This document shows, piece by piece, positions 36,564 through 44,071 of a DNA stretch of 64,000 nucleotides. Positions within the stretch are counted from its first letter, which is position 1, and every line of letters starts with the position of its first letter. The position numbers and the translations under genes are program-made. The notes beneath the pieces are model-generated. The model searched no databases and was not told where the DNA came from. It saw only the letters and a list, made by a program, of their open reading frames with translations. Where the stretch lies: the NCBI GenBank assembly GCA_030706405.1, contig JAUZOO010000010.1, positions 62,001 through 126,000 of the forward strand, written 5' to 3'. Source of the DNA: Bacteroidota bacterium. Its GTDB lineage: Bacteria > Bacteroidota > Bacteroidia > Bacteroidales > JAAUTT01.

Positions 36564-38996
36564 TTAGTTACTGCTACCTTCTCCCTGACTACTGCCGCCT
36601 CCGCCACTTTTAACATCGTCGTTTTGGATGCCCCGGCGAGCCTTCTTCACATTCAAATTCATCTTTCCAAAATTGTAGGTTACACTAAATCGTACGGTTT
36701 GCGCCAGATACGACGTCTCGTTGTGAACATAGAACGTAGCATCTTTTGAATCGTAAGTGTATTTCTTTTTGTGCCAGAAGGGGTCGCTTGCCGAAACGCT
36801 TAGCATCATTTTACGATTTAAGAGATATTGAGATGCGCCTAAACTGGTATAGAAAAAGGTGGAAGATTTTCCTTGCAACATAATATTGGGCGAATACATG
36901 CCACCGTTTACATTTACAGAACCATCCTTCCAGAGTACCCATCTTAAGCCTAATGAGCCGCGATAATTGAATCCTTCGTTAGTAATGGAGTATCCGTTAT
37001 TGGCTTCGAGTTTGCTATAATTTGCACCTCCGTTAAAATAGACGTTAAACTTGACGGTAGGGCGATACGAAGTGTAAATATTCAATCCGTAGCGTTGATT
37101 CTTACCTATGTTTTTGTAAGTAGAGAAGGTTGCGCCATTAGGTTGAATTGTTGTAATCTGTTCAATGGAATTGTTTACAAAAGAAGCTGTTGATGATACC
37201 GATAAATTGAATTTGGGAGTATAAAGATTATACCCCAGTTCGAACGCATGCGATACTTCGGACTTTAGCGAAGGGTTTCCCTGGCTGACATTCATCGAAT
37301 CAACATTGTTTAAGTAAGGGTTTAAGTACCAAATGCCTGGACGTGATAGGCGCTGCGTGTATGATGCTTTAAAGGTTTGCCCCTGTTTGGGCATATACGA
37401 AATGGTAATGTAGGGAACCAGGTTGAAAAGACGGTTTTTAAAATCGGTATTACTGCCGGAAGATTTGGACACACCGTCATTCCAGGTACGTTCGAGACGT
37501 ACTCCTGTTTTGGTACTTAATTTTTTCCATTTAAAAACGTAGCCGGCATAAGCTCCCAATATATATTGATCGTAATCGAGGTCATTTCCATTGGTTTGCT
37601 TTACCTCGTCGCGGTAAGTTTCGGAGTTACTGGTATTCTGGCGAAGGATAAGTTTTGCCCCGCCTTCAATCTGGTGCATCTTGGTTAGCGGGTCGTAATA
37701 ATCTATCTGTAAAGTTTGTTCCCTGCCCAATGCATCATTTTTAGAACGTTGGGTATACGACTGATAATTAGTTAACCCTGTAACGACAGTCGAATTGTTG
37801 GAAGTATTGGGATTATTATCGAGCTTATACGAAAAAGTGAGCGATTTATCTGGTTTCTTATATGTCTTTTGATAGTCGATATTTCCTGAAAGCGAGCCAT
37901 AGCTGTTTTTACCATTGCGGGTATTAAAATAACTACGACTTACAACATGGTTAAGGTTTTGATATTCGTTGCTGTTCCATCCTTCATTTTTACTGGAACC
38001 TGTATATCCCCAGAATGACATACTGATGAGGTTTAGCGAGTCAATATCATAGCTGGCCTCTCCCGAAAAGCTGAATGAGTTTCCTTTGTAAGTTGTTTTC
38101 CCGGAATTGGTTAAAAAGTGATAATCGGTATTATTAAAATATTCACCGCTTCCGGCACTTTCTGCCCCCGGTTGTTTATACTGGTTACCAAAAATACGGG
38201 TAGAGAAACTGAATTTGTCAATTTTGGTTGCCAGATAAGTACTCCCGTTGAAACTTCCGCGCGAATCCATTCCGGCGCTTAAACTTCCGTTATATCCGCT
38301 CATCGTTTTTTTGAGGGTAATAATATTGATGATTCCGCCAACACCTTCGGCATCATATTTTGAAGACGGGTTGGTTATCACCTCAATATCTTTAATGGTA
38401 TTGGCCGGGAAGCTTTTTAACACATCCTTAAGGTTTTTAGACATCATGGACGAACTTTTGCCGTTTACCAATACTTTAAAGTTCGATTGACCATTTAGTG
38501 TTATGTTTTCCTCGGCATCCACCGTAATGAGTGGAACTTTCCGGAGCATTTCCAAAGCATTGTTCGTCTGCGCCTCAGGGTCGGTCTCCATGCTGTAAAC
38601 AATCTTGTCTACATCAACTCTTACCAATGGTTTCTGTGCAGTTACGGTAACTTCTTTTATTTCAATACCTTCTTCCAAGGTAAGTTTCCCCAGATCGGTA
38701 TTAGCGTCGGTAACTTTTACAGGCATAGTTACCGCTTTATAACCAATAGCAGAAAGCGACAAGTTGTATTTACGGGGAGCCTTAAGATTAAGGGCAAAAC
38801 GGCCTGACCCGTCGGTAGCCTGAACTTTTCGTTCTTTAGTGCTGTCGTTGCGTAATGTAACTGTAACGTAGGGAACTCCTTTGCCCGTAAGCTTTTCAAC
38901 AATCTGGCCACTAACTTTGTAATTAATGAACTTGCTTTGCGCTAATAACGAAAATGAAATGGCAAAGCTTAGCAATAACGTTAATGAAAATTTCAT
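36564..38996 (-). CDS. Outer-membrane beta-barrel receptor-like protein (OMP_b-brl_3)
   Basis: An 810-residue outer-membrane protein. Signal peptide to about SLLAQ, a carboxypeptidase-regulatory-like beta domain (VSGQIVEKLTGKGVPYVTVT), a plug domain (NNALEMLRKVPLITVDAEEN, NPSSKYDAEGVGGIINI), then a large beta-barrel with many aromatic-ended strands. It belongs to the TonB-receptor-like OMP_b-brl_3 group. I see no clear TonB box and the C-terminus is a Gly/Ser-rich tail (SGGGGSSQGEGSSN) instead of a terminal Phe, which is unusual. Substrate unknown. A textbook promoter lies upstream. Confidence 0.87.
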   Translation of the reverse strand: MKFSLTLLLSFAISFSLLAQSKFINYKVSGQIVEKLTGKGVPYVTVTLRNDSTKERKVQATDGSGRFALNLKAPRKYNLSLSAIGYKAVTMPVKVTDANTDLGKLTLEEGIEIKEVTVTAQKPLVRVDVDKIVYSMETDPEAQTNNALEMLRKVPLITVDAEENITLNGQSNFKVLVNGKSSSMMSKNLKDVLKSFPANTIKDIEVITNPSSKYDAEGVGGIINIITLKKTMSGYNGSLSAGMDSRGSFNGSTYLATKIDKFSFSTRIFGNQYKQPGAESAGSGEYFNNTDYHFLTNSGKTTYKGNSFSFSGEASYDIDSLNLISMSFWGYTGSSKNEGWNSNEYQNLNHVVSRSYFNTRNGKNSYGSLSGNIDYQKTYKKPDKSLTFSYKLDNNPNTSNNSTVVTGLTNYQSYTQRSKNDALGREQTLQIDYYDPLTKMHQIEGGAKLILRQNTSNSETYRDEVKQTNGNDLDYDQYILGAYAGYVFKWKKLSTKTGVRLERTWNDGVSKSSGSNTDFKNRLFNLVPYITISYMPKQGQTFKASYTQRLSRPGIWYLNPYLNNVDSMNVSQGNPSLKSEVSHAFELGYNLYTPKFNLSVSSTASFVNNSIEQITTIQPNGATFSTYKNIGKNQRYGLNIYTSYRPTVKFNVYFNGGANYSKLEANNGYSITNEGFNYRGSLGLRWVLWKDGSVNVNGGMYSPNIMLQGKSSTFFYTSLGASQYLLNRKMMLSVSASDPFWHKKKYTYDSKDATFYVHNETSYLAQTVRFSVTYNFGKMNLNVKKARRGIQNDDVKSGGGGSSQGEGSSN

Positions 38997-39098
38997 AATG
39001 TAAATTAAGGTTGAGTTTGTTTATTTATAGGTTATTAAGAATTAATTTATGATTTTTATCGTGTACTTTATAGATAGCGTTTGTTGTTTAATTGCATT

Positions 39099-39129
39099 CA
39101 AATATATCTAAACATAGTATAATGTCAAA
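39099..39129 (-). promoter_or_regulatory. Promoter of the outer-membrane barrel gene
   Basis: On the minus strand TTTG (39126-39129) and TATATTTG (39099-39106) are 19 nt apart: a perfect TTTG/TAnnTTTG pair. Transcription would start near 39092, about 95 nt before the start codon at 38996. Confidence 0.75.
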
Positions 39130-39155
39130 GTAAGCGGCACAAAATCAATAATAAT

Positions 39156-39190
39156 TTAAGGTCGTAAATTAATCTAATTTACGACCTTAA
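39156..39190. terminator. Perfect 15-bp hairpin after the GIN-domain gene
   Basis: TTAAGGTCGTAAATT (39156-39170) is exactly complementary to AATTTACGACCTTAA (39176-39190) around a 5-nt loop. It lies 8 nt after the stop of the GIN-domain gene on the minus strand and probably ends that operon. The following T-run is weak. Confidence 0.75.
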
Positions 39191-39197
39191 CTATCGT

Positions 39198-39950
39198 CTA
39201 CTGATATTTATTTAGCTGGGAATCCATGTCAACCAGCAGATTGCTAATTGTTGTATTCCCCATAAACTGAACCGATGATGCATTTTTTACATTTCCGGTA
39301 AGGATGCCGGGAATTTTATTATTTGCTCCTATAAAAGCACGAGACCTCTCAAGAATATTGACTTTAGCGTAATGAGCTCCCTTCTCAAGAGTAATATTAC
39401 TTTCGTGATTGGCAGTAACCTCGATTGAGTCTACCTCAACATCTGTTTTAAACTCAGAAGAATTGAGGCATTCAACTTTTAAAGACTGTGTTCCGTTCCG
39501 AAGATTTAAATTAATATCAACATTATTCCAGGCATGTATATTTGCAGGAACCCAATTATAAAAAATTACTTTGTTATGGGATGAAAAATTCTTAGCAGTT
39601 TTAATATGAGTTTTTGAACCGTCCTTATTCAGTTTTTCTTCGGCCTGCCAATTTCCTTTAATGGTCACAGTATTATCTTTAATTTCAATTTGTAAAGAAC
39701 TGTCCGCAACGAGGTAAGGCTCCTTTTTCCCAGCGTTATCATCTTTAATAATTACCCTGATATTTCCATCCACATGCAACTCATTTGAGGTACGAGAAAG
39801 AACTTTGTGTAATGTTAATTTGGAATCAATTTCTTTACTGCCGGGATTATTTTTGGCGTATACTTCCAAACCTACCCTTGTTGTCAAAACTCCGATAAAG
39901 GACAGTACTACTATTCCTATTAATATTTTTATACTTGTTTTCATAATCAT
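39198..39950 (-). CDS. GIN-domain (DUF2807-like) exported protein
   Basis: A 250-residue protein with one N-terminal hydrophobic helix (ILIGIVVLSFIGVLTTRV) followed by a right-handed beta-helix-like region of short repeated strands, the feature of the DUF2807/GIN fold common in Bacteroidetes. Segments such as TIKGNWQAEEKL, LKVECLNSSEFKTDVEVDSIEV and SVQFMGNTTISNLLVDM fit. No enzymatic motif is seen; the fold is usually involved in envelope or adhesive roles. It is the last gene of the ABC operon, 15 nt after the GntR regulator, so it is probably co-regulated with the transporter. Confidence 0.75.
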   Translation of the reverse strand: MIMKTSIKILIGIVVLSFIGVLTTRVGLEVYAKNNPGSKEIDSKLTLHKVLSRTSNELHVDGNIRVIIKDDNAGKKEPYLVADSSLQIEIKDNTVTIKGNWQAEEKLNKDGSKTHIKTAKNFSSHNKVIFYNWVPANIHAWNNVDINLNLRNGTQSLKVECLNSSEFKTDVEVDSIEVTANHESNITLEKGAHYAKVNILERSRAFIGANNKIPGILTGNVKNASSVQFMGNTTISNLLVDMDSQLNKYQ

Positions 39951-39965
39951 TTCATTTAATAATTA

Positions 39966-40337
39966 TTATAACTTTCCGTCGGCCTTAAACGCGTTATAAA
40001 GACGGATTAACTCTTCGGGCGAAAGTTTTAGTAAATCCATGGTACGAAAAATACCCGGAAGCTCCTTGTTGATGAATTCGTCCTTTTTCATTTTAAAAAT
40101 GATATCGAAAGCCTCAGGAGCCACAAAAAATCCGATACCTCGTTTATTATACAGAACACCTTTATCCTGCAAAATGGTATAGGTACGCATTGCAGTGTTG
40201 GGGTTTACCTCGAGCGAAACAGCCAGCTCTCTTACTGCCGGGACTCGTTCATCGGCTTTCCATTCGCCCGACAGTACCTTATCCATAAAATAATCGGCTA
40301 TTTGCAGGTAAATAGCCTGGTTGTCTTTAAATTCCAT
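39966..40337 (-). CDS. GntR-family regulator of the YtrA type
   Basis: A 123-residue protein with only a winged helix (YLQIADYFMDKVLSGEWKAD, RVPAVRELAVSLEVNPNTAMRTYTILQDKG) and a short C-terminal dimer helix, the pattern of the YtrA subfamily that regulates ABC transporters. It lies 1 nt after the permease gene and 15 nt before the GIN-domain gene. It is third in the operon, not first as is more common. The operon's upstream region carries an AGTGTA/TACACT inverted repeat that matches the known YtrA operator half-sites, so negative autoregulation is likely. Confidence 0.9.
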   Translation of the reverse strand: MEFKDNQAIYLQIADYFMDKVLSGEWKADERVPAVRELAVSLEVNPNTAMRTYTILQDKGVLYNKRGIGFFVAPEAFDIIFKMKKDEFINKELPGIFRTMDLLKLSPEELIRLYNAFKADGKL

Positions 40338-40338
40338 A

Positions 40339-41136
40339 TCACACCTCTTCTTCTTTTAACCTCAGGTAAGTAATTGTCCAAAACAAGGGGGCAAGCAGGG
40401 CATAAAAGAATATTTGGGATAACAATTGTATTGTTGAAAAGGTATTTTCAGGTAACTGAAATGTATTATTGTTATTTGTAAATAATTCAAAAACAGGGCT
40501 GTAATGTGTGTCGGGATAAACAGCAAAAACATGTTTATGGAACTGATAATCTATCCAAAAAAGAATCATAATAAAAACTATAACTATCAGTCCTGTTTTT
40601 ATGAAGCTGTTTTTATGAAACCAGGCAGCCCCGGCTAAAAAGATCGATTGTAAAACAAAATATTGACCAATTAATTTAAAGTTTTTTTCGGTCAGTAAAT
40701 CGAAGGTTATGGTTACATTACTGTAAGAGTGTACAATAGCATTTATGCTTGTTTTAAATACATAAAATGTCGGTATATATATAATAACATAGCAAATGGT
40801 AGTAATCAGCAACATGGAAAACATCCGTTCCAGAATTGAAACCGGAAGCGTTAATGCCCATATTTTTCGGTTTTTCGATTGATAATCGTTAGACGTAATA
40901 CTTGTAAAAATGAATCCAAGTCCAAAAAGTCCAAATCCAAAAAAGAACTGTAACATCCCTTGAATAGTTTCTTTGATAAAGGGCGCATCGCTGCGATTTC
41001 TCAGTAACATATAAACAAAAAATGTCCCCGCCAGAAAAGCCAAAACAAAACCAATGAGCAAGGTTATATAGTTACGTGTGAGAAATTGTCTTGTATACAG
41101 GAACGAGCGCTGCAGATTTAAATAATTATTTTTCAT
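40339..41136 (-). CDS. ABC transporter permease
   Basis: A 265-residue polytopic protein with about six hydrophobic helices (for example YITLLIGFVLAFLAGTFFVY, GMLQFFFGFGLFGLGFIFTS, LIVIVFIMILFWIDYQ). It has no strong motif of its own and is identified by position: its start overlaps the end of the ATPase gene by 4 nt and its stop is 1 nt from the GntR gene. It would form the membrane half of the transporter. Relatives of this organisation export antimicrobial compounds or affect envelope stress, but the substrate here is unknown. Confidence 0.8.
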   Translation of the reverse strand: MKNNYLNLQRSFLYTRQFLTRNYITLLIGFVLAFLAGTFFVYMLLRNRSDAPFIKETIQGMLQFFFGFGLFGLGFIFTSITSNDYQSKNRKIWALTLPVSILERMFSMLLITTICYVIIYIPTFYVFKTSINAIVHSYSNVTITFDLLTEKNFKLIGQYFVLQSIFLAGAAWFHKNSFIKTGLIVIVFIMILFWIDYQFHKHVFAVYPDTHYSPVFELFTNNNNTFQLPENTFSTIQLLSQIFFYALLAPLFWTITYLRLKEEEV

Positions 41137-41990
41137 GAGTTTGCAGAATTTGATTGGGAATTAAAAATGGGTTCAAACAAGCTAGGATCTGACGTTATTG
41201 CGTTAAACAATAATTCGAAATCGACCTTGGTATCGGCCTCGTCAATATTGTGTACAATGGCATGTTTTCGCCCAAGAGCCTGTTCTGCGTATAAAATGCT
41301 ATCAGATGAAGCCTGTTCGCTGAGCATTCGAAAAGCAAGCCGTGAGGAAATATCGAAAATGGATTGTTTAAAGGTTATCCTACCGCTATCTAACACAATT
41401 AGGTGATCGATAAGCGAATCGAGGTCGCGCACCTGATGGGTTGAAATAATGAAAATACGTTCGTCGGTAAGCTGCGAAGCCACTGTTTTGCGAAATTGGC
41501 TTTTCGATGGGATGTCGAGTCCGTTGGTGGGTTCATCGAAAATGATGATACGCGTATTGGTTGCCAGGGCAAAAGCCACCAGAAACTTTTTTTTCTGCCC
41601 AAACGATAGCGACTTAAGATTCTGATTTTTATCCACTTCAAACTCTTCCAGAATTTTTTCAAACTGAGATGTGTCGAACTTTGGCCAAAAAGGCGCATAT
41701 AATTTCAAATAAGCAGGAATCGATAACTTGGGAAGATATATTTCTTCGGGGATGAAATACAGGTCTTCATACATTGAAGGTAAACGGTCTGTTGCCGTTT
41801 TGCCGGATACGATGCTCTTGCCTTCCTTCGGATAGCAAAGCCCGGCTAAGATTTTTAATAATGTGGTTTTTCCCGCTCCGTTTTTTCCCAGTAATCCGTA
41901 AATACTGCCCGGTTTGATGCTCAGGCTCAGGTTATCAAACAGCTTCTGTTTTTTTCGGTAACCAAACGATACATTTTGCAACTCGATCAT
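41133..41990 (-). CDS. ABC transporter ATP-binding protein
   Basis: A 285-residue ATPase. Walker A is GKNGAGKTT, the signature LSFGQKKKF, Walker B RIIIFDEPTNGLD, and the switch His lies in IISTHQVRDL. The sequence resembles drug- and bacteriocin-type exporters (YtrB/EcsA-like). It is the first gene of the operon ATPase-permease-GntR-GIN. The promoter and operator lie directly upstream. The C-terminal third (about 210-285) is more divergent and may serve coupling or regulation. Confidence 0.92.
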   Translation of the reverse strand: MIELQNVSFGYRKKQKLFDNLSLSIKPGSIYGLLGKNGAGKTTLLKILAGLCYPKEGKSIVSGKTATDRLPSMYEDLYFIPEEIYLPKLSIPAYLKLYAPFWPKFDTSQFEKILEEFEVDKNQNLKSLSFGQKKKFLVAFALATNTRIIIFDEPTNGLDIPSKSQFRKTVASQLTDERIFIISTHQVRDLDSLIDHLIVLDSGRITFKQSIFDISSRLAFRMLSEQASSDSILYAEQALGRKHAIVHNIDEADTKVDFELLFNAITSDPSLFEPIFNSQSNSANS

Positions 41991-42004
41991 AATGTAGTTT
42001 TATT

Positions 42005-42028
42005 AGTGTATTAGAATAATAATACACT
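42005..42028. promoter_or_regulatory. YtrA-like operator of the ABC operon
   Basis: AGTGTA (42005-42010) and TACACT (42023-42028) are inverted half-sites 12 nt apart. From memory, Bacillus subtilis YtrA binds AGTGTA and TACACT halves about 13 nt apart. The site lies at the predicted transcription start and within the leader of the ABC operon, where a bound repressor would block transcription. The third gene encodes a YtrA-type protein. Confidence 0.7.
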
Positions 42029-42029
42029 G

Positions 42030-42059
42030 CAAATATATAAATGATTTTAGAAAAACAAA
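42030..42059 (-). promoter_or_regulatory. Promoter of the ABC operon
   Basis: On the minus strand TTTG (42056-42059) and TATATTTG (42030-42037) are 18 nt apart. Transcription would start near 42023, inside the predicted operator and about 33 nt before the ATPase start codon. Confidence 0.7.
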
Positions 42060-42135
42060 ATGGCTTGTAATTCTTTTTATTAAAATGAAATGTAGCGATA
42101 GATAAACGCTCGTGAATTTTGAGGAGCAAATTGAA

Positions 42136-42171
42136 CAAGAAAAGCCGGGGAATCTCTCGACAGCCCGGCTT
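42136..42171 (-). terminator. Terminator of the candidate small RNA
   Basis: AAGCCGGG (42142-42149) pairs with CCCGGCTT (42164-42171); on the minus strand the stem is followed by TTCTTG. It could also end transcripts reading through from the 182-residue protein gene 348 nt upstream. Confidence 0.75.
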
Positions 42172-42264
42172 CATACTATTACTAACCAATCAAACCTAAA
42201 TCTGAAAAAACTACACTACTAAAAATCTACTAACTAACTATGTTTGTATTTTATTGTCTTTTTT
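42136..42264 (-). ncRNA. Candidate small RNA of about 130 nt
   Basis: Between the ABC operon and the 182-residue gene, the minus strand has a strong promoter (TTTG at 42296-42299, TAAGTTTG at 42270-42277, 18 nt apart). About 95 nt downstream it has a GC-rich terminator hairpin (42142-42171) with a T-rich tail. The sequence between has no ORF of useful length and includes CAGATTTAGG and GATTGGTTAGT segments. The start is estimated from the promoter and the ends are approximate. It might instead be the attenuated leader of the ABC operon, since it points toward that operon. Confidence 0.5.
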
Positions 42265-42269
42265 GTGGC

Positions 42270-42299
42270 CAAACTTAATTGGCGTTCTGATGATACAAA
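42270..42299 (-). promoter_or_regulatory. Promoter of the candidate small RNA
   Basis: TTTG and TAAGTTTG on the minus strand are separated by 18 nt, a full consensus match. No start codon for a protein follows in a fitting position; a terminator does. Confidence 0.65.
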
Positions 42300-42518
42300 C
42301 ATACTTCAAAGTTCCGTTAACGAATTATAACGAATGTTAAAGCATGTTAAAATTTTACCCCATCGTTATGCTCTTTTAAATTTAGTTTTAACTATATATC
42401 AGAGGTTTACATAGAAAATCATTTTATATGAAAGAAAACTCTGTGTCCGGCATCGAAAAATTCATTATGGGCAGTTGTTTTCATTATGACAATCTGAAAA
42501 GGAGGTTCCCTACGGGGA
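42300..42518. other. Non-coding region downstream of the 182-residue gene
   Basis: This 219-nt AT-rich stretch between the small-RNA promoter and the stop of the next gene holds no credible gene. It contains two copies of the words GTTAA and AACGAA, but I see no clear terminator in it. Confidence 0.45.
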
Positions 42519-43067
42519 TTATTCCTTCTTAGCTTTCGTCTCTGATTTAGCAGCATTCGCTTTTATCCATTCTGCAAGCGTTCCTTTAGCCTTTTGTTTT
42601 TGAAGGATATCTAAGATTTTGATGGTGCAAAAATTTACGACAGATTCATACCCTACGAGCATGGCCTTAATTCCAGCTTCCTGAGTCTCTGGATCTTCGG
42701 CCTCATTATTATGTAATTTAACCAAAATCATACCAGCCATGTAATCCATCAATAAATCCGTACCATAAATATTGGTTTTATCTTTCATAACTTCATTCGC
42801 AATTTCCGGGTTTATTTGAATGTGTGTATTCGGAGCTCCTGAAATCCAGCTAAGCACAAACTTATTAGCAGCACCCCTAACTTCTCTATCTTTAGTAAGA
42901 GGATTACTTACCATCCATTTTGCAACTATTTCGACCGAATCTTTGTAAGGTCCATAATCCTCAACTTTTTTTAACTGATAGTTTGATGGAACCTTAACAT
43001 CCTGACCAAATGAGCTTATTGTCAATAATAATGCTCCAATAAAAACTGTTAGTTGTTTCATAATCAT
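42519..43067 (-). CDS. Exported protein of unknown function (182 aa)
   Basis: A small secreted protein. The N-terminus is a signal peptide (LTVFIGALLLTISSFGQ) with cleavage near residue 20-22. The mature part is helical and charged (VEIVAKWMVSNPLTKDREVR, DLLMDYMAGMILVKLHNN) with a Lys/Ala-rich C-terminus. I do not recognise the family. Either of two closely spaced ATGs (43067 or 43061) could start it. It follows uppP by 20 nt in the same direction and may share its transcript. Confidence 0.78.
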   Translation of the reverse strand: MIMKQLTVFIGALLLTISSFGQDVKVPSNYQLKKVEDYGPYKDSVEIVAKWMVSNPLTKDREVRGAANKFVLSWISGAPNTHIQINPEIANEVMKDKTNIYGTDLLMDYMAGMILVKLHNNEAEDPETQEAGIKAMLVGYESVVNFCTIKILDILQKQKAKGTLAEWIKANAAKSETKAKKE

Positions 43068-43087
43068 TTAGTTTATTAATTCGGGAA

Positions 43088-43927
43088 CTATCCCATTATA
43101 TTCAAATTTACTCCACACAAAACAAGGATAAGAATTACCAATCCTACCACAATACGGTAATAACCAAACAGTTTGAAACCGTACTTGGTGAGGTAGCTGA
43201 TAAATCCTTTAATGGCCAGCATGGCAACGATAAAAGCCACCACATTGCCTGTTAGCAATACCATGATGTTACTGCTGTTGATTGATTTATATGTCTTAAG
43301 CATCTCAAGGGCTGATGCTGCAAACATGGTAGGCACAGCGAGAAAAAACGAGAATTCTGCGGCACTTTTTCTGTCCAGCTTTTGAGTCAAACCGCCAATG
43401 ATGGTTGCTGCCGAACGCGACACTCCCGGAATCATCGATATAACCTGGAAGAAGCCTATTTTAAAGGCCTTCGGATAAGTTACCTGTTGATCGGGCTTCG
43501 GCTTTTTAAACCAATTATCAACAAACAACAGGATGATACCGCCAAGTACTAGCGAAACGGCAACTACTACTACATTTTCGAGTAAATTATCAATTTGTTT
43601 TTTTAATAATAACCCGAAAAAAGCGGCAGGAAGAAAAGCTACAAAAAGCTTGAGGTAAAAATCAAAAGCCGTGGAAAATTTTTCCCATGCCGGAGCTGAC
43701 GAGGCTACCTTTTGAGCATAAACCGGTTCGAGGAACCTTTTCCAGTAAAGAAAAATGACGGATAAAATAGCTCCAAACTGAATATTTACAGTAAAAAGCT
43801 TAACAAACTCGGTACTTTGAATTCCCAACAGTTTTTGGGCAATAATCATGTGCCCGGTAGAGGAGATGGGTAAAAATTCGGAAATGCCTTCTACGATTCC
43901 GATAATAATGGCTTGAATAAAATTCAT
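43088..43927 (-). CDS. uppP: Undecaprenyl-diphosphatase
   Basis: A 279-residue membrane phosphatase (BacA/UppP) that recycles undecaprenyl pyrophosphate to the monophosphate carrier used for peptidoglycan and other envelope polymers. Motif 1 is [18 protein letters not shown]; motif 2 is [15 protein letters not shown]; both carry the family's catalytic Glu/Ser/Arg residues. About eight helices. It precedes the exported 182-residue protein gene and follows the TonB-dependent receptor gene at a 144-nt distance filled by a hairpin element. Confidence 0.95.
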   Translation of the reverse strand: MNFIQAIIIGIVEGISEFLPISSTGHMIIAQKLLGIQSTEFVKLFTVNIQFGAILSVIFLYWKRFLEPVYAQKVASSAPAWEKFSTAFDFYLKLFVAFLPAAFFGLLLKKQIDNLLENVVVVAVSLVLGGIILLFVDNWFKKPKPDQQVTYPKAFKIGFFQVISMIPGVSRSAATIIGGLTQKLDRKSAAEFSFFLAVPTMFAASALEMLKTYKSINSSNIMVLLTGNVVAFIVAMLAIKGFISYLTKYGFKLFGYYRIVVGLVILILVLCGVNLNIMG

Positions 43928-43968
43928 ATTTTAAAAATTTAAAGATTATCAACTAAATAAGAGCTTTT

Positions 43969-44027
43969 ATAAGTTTCAAAGTTTGGCAAGGCCCGCAGAC
44001 ATCGGACTTTTGAACCTTTAAACTTAT
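43969..44027 (-). repeat. Imperfect hairpin in the receptor-uppP gap
   Basis: ATAAGTTTCAAAGTT (43969-43983) and AACCTTTAAACTTAT (44013-44027) are complementary at 13 of 15 positions, with a GC-rich loop of 29 nt. It lies 42 nt upstream of the uppP start and resembles the other gap hairpins in position. Confidence 0.5.
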
Positions 44028-44071
44028 GGAAGATAATTTATACAGAACTTAAGAACTCGTTAATTTTCAAG

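Noticed and set aside
42429..42533. Plus-strand frame of 34 codons near the 182-residue gene
   Set aside because: Too short, overlaps the 3' end of the opposite gene and has no promoter or terminator of its own.
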